This document shows positions 1-9,625 of a stretch of DNA of 64,000 nt, piece after piece (positions within the stretch are counted from its first letter, which is position 1; every line of letters starts with the position of its first letter). A program made the position numbers and the translations under genes. The stretch is from Roseibacillus sp. Lineage in GTDB: Bacteria > Verrucomicrobiota > Verrucomicrobiia > Verrucomicrobiales > Akkermansiaceae. The DNA lies in assembly GCA_002686085.1 (NCBI GenBank), contig NZAC01000011.1, positions 106,539 to 170,538 on the forward strand, written 5' to 3'. Under the pieces are notes generated by a model. The model had not been told where the DNA came from. It saw nothing but the letters and a program-made list of their open reading frames with translations, and did not search any database.

Positions 1-1017
1 GAGTCCATCGACCTCCAGATCTACATCTGGGATAACGATGATATCAGCGTCGCCTACGCTGACATGGTGAAGCAACGAGCAACGGCTATCCCTACCAGGA
101 TTCTTCTGGATGACATTGGGTCCACGATTTCCGCAAGTCTCAACCCAACCACCCCTGGTCCTCCTGGATTCCGAGCCGTGCCAGACATTACCACCTATCT
201 TCGCCGCGACTCAGAGCTACAGCTTCGCCGTATTCTGGATCCTTGGGCCATTATCGATCATTGCAAGTTGCTCGTTTTCGACGGCAAAACCGCCCTGCTC
301 GGAGGAATAAATATTGGACGAGAATACTACTCAGAATGGCACGATCTGATGGTTCGCGTCAAAGGTCCCGTGGTGAACCAGCTCCAGAATGAATTTAACA
401 AAAAATGGCGCACCGCCCATCCACTGGGAGACCTTGCTCTTCTCTTCCCGCCTCCGCCCTCACCGGCGAGAGCCGGTTTACCTTCTTCCAAATCATTCCC
501 GGTTCGCATTCTGAGAACCAATCTCCTTGAAGGCCGCCGGGAACCCCTCACTGCGATCCTGGAAGCTATCAGAGCGAGCCGCAACCGCATTTGGATTGAG
601 AACGAATACATCACCAGCGACCGCATCCTTGATGCTCTGCTTGGAGCCTGCCGGCGCGGCGTCGACGTCAGGGTAATCATTCCAAAACTTCCCTTCGAAG
701 AAATCATGGAGATTGCTAACCACCAAGCCGCAGGCGAACTCCTGCGAGCTGGCGCTAAAGTCTACCGCTACCCCGGGATGACCCACATGAAAGCGGCTAT
801 CTGCGACGGATGGGCAACTGTTGGCGCAACGAACTTCGACACCCACAGCCTGCAGATCAGCCATGAGCTCAATATCTCTTTCAATGATCCCAGAACCGTT
901 GAGACCCTCGCGAGGCGTGTTTTCAAGGCCGACTTCGCCGTCTCCAAGTCGCTTACCATTGAGGATACCAAGCACTGGCTAAACCCTATCGCGGAAACCC
1001 TCGCCGATCAACTTTGA
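1..1017 (+). CDS. Phospholipase D-like / cardiolipin synthase-like protein (5' truncated by window)
   Basis: The reading frame is open from base 1, so the ATG at 64 offered by the ORF track is internal and the true start lies outside the window. Two HKD motifs (HxKxxxxD) are visible: HCKLLVFD followed by a GGINIGREYY segment, and HMKAAICD followed by GATNFD. These are the paired catalytic halves of the phospholipase D superfamily. The spacing and the 'NIGREYY' context fit the cardiolipin synthase-like branch, which joins phospholipid head groups at the membrane. The N-terminal membrane segments typical of cardiolipin synthase cannot be checked. Family call is firm; the exact substrate is not. 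The next gene is convergent. Confidence 0.85.
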   Translation, partial: ESIDLQIYIWDNDDISVAYADMVKQRATAIPTRILLDDIGSTISASLNPTTPGPPGFRAVPDITTYLRRDSELQLRRILDPWAIIDHCKLLVFDGKTALLGGINIGREYYSEWHDLMVRVKGPVVNQLQNEFNKKWRTAHPLGDLALLFPPPPSPARAGLPSSKSFPVRILRTNLLEGRREPLTAILEAIRASRNRIWIENEYITSDRILDALLGACRRGVDVRVIIPKLPFEEIMEIANHQAAGELLRAGAKVYRYPGMTHMKAAICDGWATVGATNFDTHSLQISHELNISFNDPRTVETLARRVFKADFAVSKSLTIEDTKHWLNPIAETLADQL

Positions 1018-1082
1018 GCAGCGCCTGACAGCGCAGTGTCAGCACGGATAGGACGAGGGCGCAGGACAGGCAATCAAGACCG

Positions 1083-1967
1083 TTAGCGGACAATACAGGT
1101 CTCCACTCCGTGCTTGAGGGATTTGAAGGGGTCCTCCCATGTCGGAATAAACTCCTGCGCGACGTAATCTGTGAATCCCGTCTTAATGATCTCTTTGATA
1201 ATCGGCGGATAATTGATCTCCTGGCTGGCGTCTATCTCTCCCCTCCCCGGATTACCCGCCGTGTGGTAATGCCCGATGTAATCCTTGTATTCCCGGATCC
1301 GCCGAATGACATCCCCATTCATGATTTCCACATGGTAAATGTCAAAGAGCAGCTTGAAGTTCTCCGAACCTACCTGCTTTACGAGATCCACACAAAAATC
1401 GACATCGTCCCCGAAGTAGCCGGCATGGCCGGTCATCTTCCCCTCCGTGGCTCTCGAGTTAAGATGCTCAAAACAGATTGTGATCCCTTTCTTCTCGGCA
1501 AGAGGAACCACCTTTTTCCACGTATCCACGCAGAGCTTAGCGGCCTTGGTGTCGTCCATCCCATCGTATCTCATTCCCGTAAAGGTAATGACTCGCTTTG
1601 CCTTGACCTGACTTGCCACCTCGATGCCATCTTTCAGCTTTTCGATCACCATATCCGTATATTTTGGATCACATGGCCCCTGCGCAAATCCATGGCTTCC
1701 AACCAGGGAGATCTCAAGACCAAGTTCCATCACATCCTTATAGGCTGCCTGCGGAATTCCCTCCATCCCGTGCATGCCAAGCTTGACGCACCACTCTCCC
1801 AGCTCTTTGGGCTTCACCCCTCGACCCCCAAAACACCAGCCCATCACTGAGTGCTTGAACGGCGTATCAATCTTTGCGGGCGCAGAGAGACCTCGTCCGG
1901 CAGACAGACCAAGTCCCCCTGCTGTAAGGGCCGCTCTACTGATAAAATTTCGTCTAGAGAAACTCAT
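1083..1967 (-). CDS. Tat-exported sugar phosphate isomerase/epimerase-like TIM barrel (hydroxypyruvate isomerase-like)
   Basis: I place the start at the ATG at 1967 (about 294 aa), not at 2003, because the protein then begins MSFSRRNFISRAALTAGG, a clean twin-arginine signal followed by an Ala/Gly-rich stretch. The mature part is an AP-endonuclease-2-type TIM barrel. Candidate metal-binding residues are seen in FEHLN, in FDIYH, in the GHYHTAGNPGRGE loop and in AQEF near the C-terminus; the HTAGNPGR loop is characteristic of hydroxypyruvate isomerase-like enzymes. Such exported isomerase-like proteins are common in PVC bacteria among sulfatases and glycan genes, as here. The actual sugar is unknown. 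Confidence 0.85.
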   Translation of the reverse strand: MSFSRRNFISRAALTAGGLGLSAGRGLSAPAKIDTPFKHSVMGWCFGGRGVKPKELGEWCVKLGMHGMEGIPQAAYKDVMELGLEISLVGSHGFAQGPCDPKYTDMVIEKLKDGIEVASQVKAKRVITFTGMRYDGMDDTKAAKLCVDTWKKVVPLAEKKGITICFEHLNSRATEGKMTGHAGYFGDDVDFCVDLVKQVGSENFKLLFDIYHVEIMNGDVIRRIREYKDYIGHYHTAGNPGRGEIDASQEINYPPIIKEIIKTGFTDYVAQEFIPTWEDPFKSLKHGVETCIVR

Positions 1968-2054
1968 AGGGTCATCGTAAGACAACGGAACGCCAGTTTC
2001 CAACCCACAAAAACGCTTAGGGCTTTGCGGACCCCGGGAGACTAGCTAGAGAAA

Positions 2055-3614
2055 ATGTTCACACCCTCTATTCCCGTGTCTGTTTGCCACCTCTTTTTTT
2101 CCCACTCCACACTGCACCTCGCCCTTCTCCTATCTAGCCTCTGTAGCTATGCCACGGGAGAGCAGCAGGGCAGGAGAACAAAGGACCTCCCTAATTTTAT
2201 TGTCATTCTGGCTGATGACCTTGCCTGGAACGATATCGGCGCCTTCGGCAACACAAAGGTTCACACTCCAAATCTCGACCAACTTGCCTCTCAGGGAATG
2301 TGCTTCGATCAGGCGTTTCTCACCTCCAGCTCATGCTCCCCGAGCCGTGCGAGCATTCTCACCGGCCGATACCCTCACCAGACAGGCGCGGAGCAGCTCC
2401 ACTGGCCGATACCAGAATCGCAGAAAATTTTCCCGGAGCGCCTGAAGCTTGCAGGATACTTTGTCGCAGCAGCAGGCAAATGGCATCTTGGCGAGGCCAT
2501 GCGCAAGCACTTTTCCATGGTCCGGGAGGTGGACACTTCAGGTTTCCAACTCCCCGCAAATCCGGGAGCCGGAGCCAACGATAAGTTTGCGGAGTCCTCG
2601 ACGGGTGATGATCGGAGCGGATGCACCGAGTGGGTAAACCTTCTGCGTGAAAGAGATCCACAAAAGCCCTTTTTCCTCTGGCTCGCAGCAGTCGACCCTC
2701 ACCGTCCCTATGAGGATCGGATCTCGACACAGCCTCACCCTCCGGAGGACGTCCTCCTCCCTCCCTATCATCCGGATACCGATCTGGTGCGCCGGGACTA
2801 CGCCAGATATTACGACGAGATTCGCAGGCTTGACCGCTTCGTGGGACTCGTTCTCAACGAGCTCGAGCTTCAAAAAGCAGCTGATAACACGATGGTGATC
2901 TTCCTCAGTGATAACGGACGTCCTTTTCCTCGTGATAAGACCTCTCTTTACGACAGCGGAATTCGGACACCACTCATCATTCGCTGGCCAACTACGATCA
3001 AGCCGGCGTCACGCTGTCACCAACTTGTCAGCGCAATTGACCTTGCTCCTACGATCCTCGCTCTTGCTGGGTTCCCGGCCGGTCCGTCCTACGTAGGAAA
3101 AAGCTTTACCCCGCTGCTAGAGGGAAAAGACACCGCTATCCGTGATGCAGTATTTGCCGAGAAAAATTGGCACGATTATGAAGACCGCTCACACGCTGTC
3201 AGGGACAAACGCTTCAAATACATTGTGAACCACTATGCGGATCTTCCGGCAACGCCCCCGGCCGATGCGGCCCGAAGCGACACCTTCAAGGAAATGCAGC
3301 GTCTGAGGGCAGCAGGAACCCTGCCGGAGGTGCAATCCAGCTGTTTCCTTGCACCAAGACCACGGGAAGAGCTTTATGATCTCAAAGCAGACCCTCATGA
3401 ACTCAGGAATATCGCAGGACTGCCTGCTCATGAGGACACGCTCACGCGCCTGCGCGCTGAGTATCGCCAGTGGCGGGTCCGAACGCAGGAAAAGACCCCT
3501 CGCTTGAGAACCCCTGATGAGTTTGACCGGGTCACCGGTAAACCAACCCCGGCCCGCATCCGCCCCCGTTGGTCGAAACAGAAGATGATCGAAGAGGGTA
3601 TTATTCTTCCCTGA
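2055..3614 (+). CDS. Cys-type (family S1) sulfatase, N-sulfoglucosamine sulfohydrolase-like
   Basis: This is a 519-aa secreted sulfatase with a hydrophobic N-terminal signal. The catalytic signature CSPSRASILTGR carries the cysteine that a formylglycine-generating enzyme would convert to formylglycine. The N-terminal metal site ILADDLAWND, the KWHLG motif and the FLSDNG metal-binding motif are all present, so it should be active. The segment GRPFPRDKTSLYDSGIRTPLI resembles heparan N-sulfatase-type enzymes, which suggests but does not prove the substrate class. It probably removes sulfate from marine glycans in the periplasm. It is divergent from the sugar-isomerase-like gene, with about 90 bp between them. 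Confidence 0.93.
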   Translation: MFTPSIPVSVCHLFFSHSTLHLALLLSSLCSYATGEQQGRRTKDLPNFIVILADDLAWNDIGAFGNTKVHTPNLDQLASQGMCFDQAFLTSSSCSPSRASILTGRYPHQTGAEQLHWPIPESQKIFPERLKLAGYFVAAAGKWHLGEAMRKHFSMVREVDTSGFQLPANPGAGANDKFAESSTGDDRSGCTEWVNLLRERDPQKPFFLWLAAVDPHRPYEDRISTQPHPPEDVLLPPYHPDTDLVRRDYARYYDEIRRLDRFVGLVLNELELQKAADNTMVIFLSDNGRPFPRDKTSLYDSGIRTPLIIRWPTTIKPASRCHQLVSAIDLAPTILALAGFPAGPSYVGKSFTPLLEGKDTAIRDAVFAEKNWHDYEDRSHAVRDKRFKYIVNHYADLPATPPADAARSDTFKEMQRLRAAGTLPEVQSSCFLAPRPREELYDLKADPHELRNIAGLPAHEDTLTRLRAEYRQWRVRTQEKTPRLRTPDEFDRVTGKPTPARIRPRWSKQKMIEEGIILP

Positions 3615-3637
3615 TCTGTAGCGAGGCAGGCGCCCTT

Positions 3638-5107
3638 CTAACTGTCGGAGTCGATTTTCTGCAGGTCTGCCCTCGTCTCGGCGTAACTCCGGTCATACGC
3701 AACTACCCGGGGATCGGGTTCCTCTCCCCGGTTCTTACACACCTCCCTGTAAAGATCAGGCCACCAGTTATGATGCTCGGTCAACCCCTCTTCCTTCCAC
3801 TTCTCCCACTCAGAAACAACCTTGTTCCAGCAAGCGTTTCCATATTCCGCTGCAGCCTCGGTTGTTTCAAAGTCCTTTACGTACCACTCCCGTCCAATCC
3901 GCGCATGCAGCACCTCATCCGCCCAGTCAAAATCCTGAATCAACTCGGAAAACACGTCACCTGAATCCGTTCCCAGCTCCCATTCAAAACGCTTTCCGGT
4001 CTTTGACATGAGCCCCTGTTCGATGAACCAGAGAACCGCGTGACGCTCCCGCGGGGTCAGTTGCTGGTTCAGCCCCTTCGACCACGTAGAATTGACCCGA
4101 ACCGTAGCCGGCCAGTTGACCCCGGAGCGAGCAAAGCCCACTTCGCCCATCATGGCATGCCGAGCCTCATCCCATAGCTGCCGGGTCATGTCTCTGTAAA
4201 ACCCCCACGGCTTCTTACTTCCCTCTTCTTCTCCCTTTCCTGTGACCGTTTCATAGAGAATCGAGGCCATCATTTCCGGGACATCGATTTCCCGCAGGCG
4301 CTTGAAGAACATCATGAAGACCTTATCACGACTCTCAAACGATGAGTCGTGCAGAAACTCCTCCGCGTGCACTCCCATGTTGTATGGATCAGGAAATCTC
4401 TCGTCCCTTTTAGGCGTGCTGTCATAGACAAATTCCTCGGAAGAGTAGCGTGGATTTGGCGCAGCAACTGGCTCTCTGGTTGCCGCCAGCCCTCCTGCTG
4501 CCGCAAGCCAGCCCTTCAGTTCCTCCCGCCACTCCTGCAGGTCCTCATGCGGACCAGAAACGGCCTCTTCCAGAGCCTTACAGGATGCCTCTCCCCACCC
4601 AATCATCTCCTCCAGTTCCTGCAGAATCACCCGTAAAAGCCGGAGGCTTGGAGCATCAGTCAGGGGGTTGGTATCTTCGCTGTATTCCTTCATGCTCTCA
4701 CGCAGAGCGGGAAGCGCCACCCGATAGAGCCCTTCCATTACCATCCCGCAATCCGGCGCGTTTCGAATCTCATCAAACAGAACCTGAAGGTTCTGGTCAG
4801 GAACACGATGCAGACGCAGGGGCGGGTGGCGCAATTCTGCAACCCGGTCCCTGAGAAGGGTAATGTGCTCTGCAATAAGATGCGCATGATAACTATAACC
4901 CATTTTCAACTCATAAATCGGCTCACAGGCAATTCGGGTGAGGAGCACCTGCCACGTGCGCTGCAAGGCGTAGTGGAAGCACTTCAGACGGTCTACACAC
5001 TCCTGCACCCCTATCCCCGGCCCCGCAGCACCAGCAAAGGTCGCCACGCCGGCAAGCTCCGGGAGTCCATGAAGGGAACGGTATTTATCCATTGCTTGTT
5101 GATTCAT
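3638..5107 (-). CDS. Large ferritin-like (putative di-iron) protein of unknown function
   Basis: I choose the ATG at 5107 (about 489 aa) because it is preceded by a GGAAGAG ribosome-binding sequence; the 5221 start adds a low-complexity leader. No signal peptide is seen. The protein is mostly helical and carries paired Glu/His motifs typical of ferritin-like di-iron bundles: an early AHLIAEHITLLRDR helix, ILYETVTG, LWDEARHAMMGE (an E-A-R-H motif) and ADEVLHARIG. An upstream half has further helices (EEMIGWGEA). This pattern suggests a duplicated or extended ferritin-like fold, possibly an oxygenase or oxidase. No specific family or substrate is recognised. It sits alone between a sulfatase and DUF1080, facing the same way as the latter. 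Confidence 0.6.
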   Translation of the reverse strand: MNQQAMDKYRSLHGLPELAGVATFAGAAGPGIGVQECVDRLKCFHYALQRTWQVLLTRIACEPIYELKMGYSYHAHLIAEHITLLRDRVAELRHPPLRLHRVPDQNLQVLFDEIRNAPDCGMVMEGLYRVALPALRESMKEYSEDTNPLTDAPSLRLLRVILQELEEMIGWGEASCKALEEAVSGPHEDLQEWREELKGWLAAAGGLAATREPVAAPNPRYSSEEFVYDSTPKRDERFPDPYNMGVHAEEFLHDSSFESRDKVFMMFFKRLREIDVPEMMASILYETVTGKGEEEGSKKPWGFYRDMTRQLWDEARHAMMGEVGFARSGVNWPATVRVNSTWSKGLNQQLTPRERHAVLWFIEQGLMSKTGKRFEWELGTDSGDVFSELIQDFDWADEVLHARIGREWYVKDFETTEAAAEYGNACWNKVVSEWEKWKEEGLTEHHNWWPDLYREVCKNRGEEPDPRVVAYDRSYAETRADLQKIDSDS

Positions 5108-5256
5108 CGGTTTCTCTTCCAACGGTAGCGATAATACTCCCTCGCACAATACCAAGACACGATTCATCCAGCCCCATCGCAAGGCTTCTGGATGCCCGCC
5201 CTGCCCCGGCGGCACCTGCACAACTACCGCCTTCCCCGGCGTTCCACGCCTCGAGC

Positions 5257-5919
5257 CTATTTAGATTCGCGGATCTTCAAATTCCGCCACGCCACCGTAA
5301 AGGGCCCCCGGTTTCCGACGCCATGAACCTGCAGGCCGATAAACCCACTCGGGTGACTTTCAAACGCTTTCTCGTGGACGAGGTCAGAGACTTGCTCTCC
5401 ATTCACCCAGACTTGGATCCGCGAACCTTTCGCTTTTACGAGATACTTGTTCCACTCGCCGTCCTTGAAGTGCTTGTGGGGCTTGCGACTCTCCTTCGGA
5501 GTCATCCACCCGTAGCAGGCCTCGCCATAGACGTAACCGGCCTCCGCACCTTTGGCCCCGCTCGCCTCGATCTCGATCTGCGGCCCATTCACCCGCTGCT
5601 TGGGGTCATCATTCTTCGTCTTGGACCGGATCTGCACCCCTGAGTTCAATTGATTGTGACACTTGACCTCAAAAGTCAGCTCAAAGTCTCCATATTTCTT
5701 GTCTGTGCACAGAAACGAGTTGGGACTGCCCTTCGCAGTAGTTCCTAAAATGGTCCCATCCACCACCTCGTATGTAGCAGACCCGTTTCGCTGGGTAAAT
5801 CCACTGAGATCCTTGCCGTTGAAAAGATCCTTCCAACCGGATTCCTTATGATGATCCGCCACACATGGGAGGACCAGAAGATGGGAAAACAACAGAATAG
5901 GGGCAGCGAGTAGTTTCAT
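5257..5919 (-). CDS. Secreted DUF1080 (3-keto-disaccharide hydrolase-like) protein
   Basis: This 220-aa protein starts with a signal peptide (MKLLAAPILLFSHLLVLPC) and continues into the DUF1080 jelly-roll: DLFNGKDLSGF, a VVDGTILG strand, FELTFEVK, then NSGVQIRSK and a C-terminal GFIGLQVHG. This order is diagnostic for the family, now named 3-keto-disaccharide hydrolase after a characterised member. PVC genomes hold many copies, usually beside sulfatases, sugar dehydrogenases or DUF1549/1553 proteins. It probably acts on oxidised sugars or glycan fragments outside the cytoplasm. Length is normal for a single-domain member. Confidence 0.92.
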   Translation of the reverse strand: MKLLAAPILLFSHLLVLPCVADHHKESGWKDLFNGKDLSGFTQRNGSATYEVVDGTILGTTAKGSPNSFLCTDKKYGDFELTFEVKCHNQLNSGVQIRSKTKNDDPKQRVNGPQIEIEASGAKGAEAGYVYGEACYGWMTPKESRKPHKHFKDGEWNKYLVKAKGSRIQVWVNGEQVSDLVHEKAFESHPSGFIGLQVHGVGNRGPFTVAWRNLKIRESK

Positions 5920-6001
5920 AATAATATCTATGTTCTCTTACGCAGGAGGGTCCAGTGATATATCACAAACGACATTCTCCAACTCCGAAATCAGGGTTCT
6001 C

Positions 6002-7336
6002 TCACTCTGCAAGGTCAATCCGGATGAGCTCCTTGTCGTTTCGGAGAAAAACTGAACGCATCGCAAAGGCGGGATGACTCCAGAGCACCTTCCTTGAGCC
6101 AGAAGTGTTAGTGGGCTCCAGAACCCGCGCACGACTCACCTCGCGGTATCCTTGCGGTGAAAGCTCCGCCACAATGAGATCCCCCATTTCGCCAAGGATC
6201 CAGAACTGCTTGTTGCCTGGATGGTAGACCAGAAAGGCGGTTCCATACCGTGGAACTCTGGAACGGGTAGCGATTTCCGGGGACAGGCAGGGAGCTCGAC
6301 TTTCCCAGAGGCGCTTTCCGGATTCCATCTCTACCGCCATCAACGCGCTCCTGTCGACGTCAACGCCATAGATAATACCATCCAGAAGATAGGGCGTACT
6401 ATTGACAGGGTAGACTCCTTCTTTCGGACCACTCCTCCACAAAATCTTCGCCGCAGGGCGCTCATTACTTAATTCGATCATCCCGCCGATACGATTGTAT
6501 CCGCTAACGAACAGCCTGTTGCCCAGCTTTCTTGGCATCGCGATTGCTGATCCATTCGTCGGCTTTATTGGGACACTCCAATATACCCTGCCAGTTTCTG
6601 GATCGTGTCCCGTTACCCCAGCTGGATGCCAGGCAATGAGCTGCTGGGTTCCTCCATGGTCCACAATCTGGAGAGGACAGTAGCCACCATGACGTGCGGA
6701 GAGAGCCCTCCATATCTCCTTTCCCGTCAGACGATCGAAAGCCACGATCAGCGAGCCTTCCCCTCCAACCATGCAGATGATCATCTCCCCATGGACCAGC
6801 GGGGGAGAGGAGTGCCCCCACATCGGCAGCGGCGCTCCGTATTCCTCTGCTAAGTTCTTCTGCCACTGGATCTTCCCGTCCGTTGTAAAGCAGGCAAGGT
6901 GACCCATGGTCCCAAGTGTGAATACCTGATCTTCTACCACCGTCGGAGTCGCTCTGGGTCCCCCGGGATAAGACACCTCATAGTCTCGCCGTTCCTCATG
7001 ACTCCAGAGCATTTTTCCCGTTGAGGCGTCCAGACAAAGAACCCGCTCCCTGCCTGCCAGTTTTGCCTGCGCGCCCGCATCATTAATGATTTTCCCTTCG
7101 TCAATGATGAGATCCATCAGGTAGACCCTTCCCCCAGAAACAGCGGGGCCGGAATAACCGGTGCTTACCGGCGCCCTCCAGACCACAGCGGGACCTCCCT
7201 CCGGCAATCGCCGGACCACCCCTTCCTCGCGCCATGTTGCGTCTCGATCTTTGCCGAGCCACTGGGGCCAGTCATCAGCCTTGAGCGGGCTGATTCCGCA
7301 CAGCAGCACTGGCAGCAAATAAAGCAATCGATTCAT
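6002..7336 (-). CDS. Secreted PQQ-repeat beta-propeller protein
   Basis: I place the start at the ATG at 7336 (about 444 aa), where MNRLLYLLPVLLCGISPLKA forms a signal peptide; the 7375 start would overlap the divergent sulfatase. The mature protein opens DDWPQWLGKDRD, the usual entry to PQQ-like beta-propellers in PVC bacteria. Blades are marked by repeated 'LDASTGKMLW', 'FDRLTGKEIW', 'DPETGRVYW' and 'VEMESGKRLW' motifs. No heme motif or dehydrogenase catalytic signature is seen, so it may be a scaffold or a redox-inactive propeller. It lies upstream of, and co-oriented with, the DUF1080 gene across 82 bp. Confidence 0.88.
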   Translation of the reverse strand: MNRLLYLLPVLLCGISPLKADDWPQWLGKDRDATWREEGVVRRLPEGGPAVVWRAPVSTGYSGPAVSGGRVYLMDLIIDEGKIINDAGAQAKLAGRERVLCLDASTGKMLWSHEERRDYEVSYPGGPRATPTVVEDQVFTLGTMGHLACFTTDGKIQWQKNLAEEYGAPLPMWGHSSPPLVHGEMIICMVGGEGSLIVAFDRLTGKEIWRALSARHGGYCPLQIVDHGGTQQLIAWHPAGVTGHDPETGRVYWSVPIKPTNGSAIAMPRKLGNRLFVSGYNRIGGMIELSNERPAAKILWRSGPKEGVYPVNSTPYLLDGIIYGVDVDRSALMAVEMESGKRLWESRAPCLSPEIATRSRVPRYGTAFLVYHPGNKQFWILGEMGDLIVAELSPQGYREVSRARVLEPTNTSGSRKVLWSHPAFAMRSVFLRNDKELIRIDLAE

Positions 7337-7401
7337 ATCGTAAAACATCGGGCCGCAAGCCACCCTTCTTGTCAACCCTACCAGTATATTACTCGATCAC
7401 C

Positions 7402-8823
7402 ATGATCCGGCTTTTTCTCCCTTTCCTGCTTCTACTCAGCCCTCCCTCTTTTGCCGAAGAGACTAACACCCCCAACTTCATCCTCTGCATGGCTGATGAC
7501 CTGGGATGGGGAGACTCCGGCTTCAATGGCCACCCAAAGATCATTACTCCTCATCTCGATGAGATGGCCGGAGCGGGGGTTCGTCTCACCCGCTTTTACG
7601 CTGGAGCTCCAGTCTGCTCCCCAACCCGCGGCAGCTGTCTCACGGGTCGTAATCCCTTCCGGTATGGCATTCCGACCGCCAACACTGGACACCTCCGTGA
7701 GGAAGAAATCAGCCTCCCTGAGCTTCTCTCCATGAAAGGATACACCAGCGGCCTGTTCGGCAAATGGCATCTTGGCACTCTCAGCCCTGAGTTCAGTGGC
7801 AAGGGGGCCGGGCGGAAGGCTGGGCGGAACTTCATGACTCCACGGATGGCGGGGTTCAGCGAGTGGTTTGCCAGCGAGTTCTCAATCGCCACTTACAACC
7901 CCTACGATCCTGAGAATGGACATTGTGCAGCCGCTCGCGAAGGAGACATGCGGGCCCTTTTCTGGCATAATGGAAAGCCACTCGCCGAGCCTCTCAAGGG
8001 CTGCACCTCCGAGATGGTCATGGACAGGGCTCTCCCCTTCATCAGCCGTGCCACGGAACAGAAAACCCCATTCTTTGTCGCTATCTGGTTTCATGCTCCC
8101 CACCTTCCGGTTGTTGGTCACCCCGAATATATGAGGGCCCACTATCAGGGTTTGCCCGATAATCAGCAGCAATATTTCAGCTGTATCACCGCACTCGACG
8201 CCCAGATGGGGCGGCTGCGCGCGCATCTCAGAAAGCTCGGTATCGAAAGCAATACCATGCTGTGCTTTTCGAGTGACAATGGCCCGGAGGGAAATCCAGG
8301 ACCGCGGGGAAACGCACAGGGAACTGCCGGTGAGTTCCGGGGACGGAAACGCAGTCTCTACGAGGGAGGATTACGTGTTCCCGCGCTCGTCGAATGGCCC
8401 GGGACGTTGCAACCCCGTGACGTCAAAGTCCCATGTGTAAGTAGCGATTACTTTCCCACAATTTCTGCCATTGCTGCCCTCCCCCTAGCCAAACGCCCCT
8501 ACGACGGCATAAATATTCTTCCAATTCTGAAAGGAAAAAAGAGCCAGCGGAATCACTCCATCGGCTTTCGCTTCGGCAAGGATCGCACCCTCGTCGACGA
8601 CCGCTATAAGCTCGTCCATAATGCTGGAGGCCTCAGCCGTCGTCGCTCAGATAATGGCACGACACCTGTAAGAGAATTTGAACTCTATGACCTCGATTCC
8701 GACCCCTCTGAGACGCAAAACATTGCTACCTCTTCTCCTGCGGTAATGGCCCGCATGAAAGGCGAACTCATCGCCTTCATCAAATCATGCACGGCAAGCG
8801 CTGAGGGTGCTGACTACCGCTAG
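7402..8823 (+). CDS. Cys-type (family S1) sulfatase, arylsulfatase-like
   Basis: The preferred start is the ATG at 7402 (about 473 aa), giving MIRLFLPFLLLLSPPSFAEE as signal peptide; the 7369 start only adds residues before it. The N-terminal metal motif LCMADDLGWGDSG, the formylglycine site CSPTRGSCLTGR, KWHLGT, and SSDNGPEGNPGPRG are intact. The last motif followed by GEFRGRKRSLYEGG is typical of arylsulfatase A-like enzymes. It is a periplasmic or secreted desulfating enzyme. It is divergent from the PQQ-repeat gene, with only 65 bp between the chosen starts. Confidence 0.93.
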   Translation: MIRLFLPFLLLLSPPSFAEETNTPNFILCMADDLGWGDSGFNGHPKIITPHLDEMAGAGVRLTRFYAGAPVCSPTRGSCLTGRNPFRYGIPTANTGHLREEEISLPELLSMKGYTSGLFGKWHLGTLSPEFSGKGAGRKAGRNFMTPRMAGFSEWFASEFSIATYNPYDPENGHCAAAREGDMRALFWHNGKPLAEPLKGCTSEMVMDRALPFISRATEQKTPFFVAIWFHAPHLPVVGHPEYMRAHYQGLPDNQQQYFSCITALDAQMGRLRAHLRKLGIESNTMLCFSSDNGPEGNPGPRGNAQGTAGEFRGRKRSLYEGGLRVPALVEWPGTLQPRDVKVPCVSSDYFPTISAIAALPLAKRPYDGINILPILKGKKSQRNHSIGFRFGKDRTLVDDRYKLVHNAGGLSRRRSDNGTTPVREFELYDLDSDPSETQNIATSSPAVMARMKGELIAFIKSCTASAEGADYR

Positions 8824-9025
8824 GTCAGCACAGATCTCGCTGCGGCTGGCTAAGAGTCACTCTAATGATCCACCAAAATCCGGCAGCAAGATTTCGGCAG
8901 AAAACTAGGACATCAGGTTTTCTTATCCGAAAATCTCGAAGATTCTTCGTGCTCTCTCGCTCAGGGAAGGGTAAACCCCGCACTCGATCCTTATTGGACC
9001 GACTCTCAATCCACCAATTTAAATA

Positions 9026-9586
9026 ATGGCAGTCGTCGCGACCAAATTGAACAAGGGCCAGTGCATCCGCTACGAAGGAGACATGGGCGTCGTACTTCAC
9101 ATCGAGCACAGAACTCCAGGCAAGGGCAACGCCCTCATTGCAGCGACCATCCGCTCCTTCAATTCCGGAAATAAGAAAACCATCCGCTTTGCCTCTTCGG
9201 AAAAGGTCGACATTGTGGAAACCCAGCGTCAGAAGCTGGAGTTCTCATATTCCGACCCATCGGGGGCCCACTTCATGGACTTGGAGACCTATGAAACAAT
9301 CACCCTCGACGAGAGCCTTGTTTCAGACTGCCGCAGCTTTCTAAAAGAAGGACAGGAGGTCGAAATCCTCTTCATCGAGGCAAACGCTGTGAGCGTGAGC
9401 CTGCCTGCCACCGTTGAGTTGAAAGTAACGGAATCCTCAGAGGGTATCAAGGGTGACACCGCTAACAACCCCACCAAACCCGCCACCCTTGAAACTGGAG
9501 CTACGGTGCAGGTTCCACTTTTCGTTAAACCCGATGATGTCCTCAAGATTAATACCGAGGATGGGAGTTACGCCGGGAGGGCCTGA
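9026..9586 (+). CDS. efp: Translation elongation factor P
   Basis: This 186-aa protein has the three-domain EF-P layout: an N-terminal KOW-like domain with the loop TPGKGNA, a middle OB domain (YSDPSGAHFMDLETYETI) and a C-terminal OB domain ending in VPLFVKPDDVLKINTEDGSYAGRA. The loop lysine is at the place that is modified in species with EpmA/EpmB, though no modification gene is present here. EF-P relieves ribosome stalling at polyproline. No clear Shine-Dalgarno sequence precedes the ATG. It stands alone, with a 200-bp upstream region and a convergent gene behind. Confidence 0.96.
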   Translation: MAVVATKLNKGQCIRYEGDMGVVLHIEHRTPGKGNALIAATIRSFNSGNKKTIRFASSEKVDIVETQRQKLEFSYSDPSGAHFMDLETYETITLDESLVSDCRSFLKEGQEVEILFIEANAVSVSLPATVELKVTESSEGIKGDTANNPTKPATLETGATVQVPLFVKPDDVLKINTEDGSYAGRA

Positions 9587-9625
9587 GCTTGGGAAAACTC
9601 TGGTAGTTGATTCCATCCCATCAGA

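Noticed and set aside
1025-1042. CTGACA/TGTCAG hairpin after the phospholipase-like gene
   Set aside because: Only six base pairs and no T-run; too weak to call a terminator.
5092-5643. 183-codon plus-strand ORF across the ferritin-like and DUF1080 genes
   Set aside because: It overlaps two well supported minus-strand genes and shows no domain.
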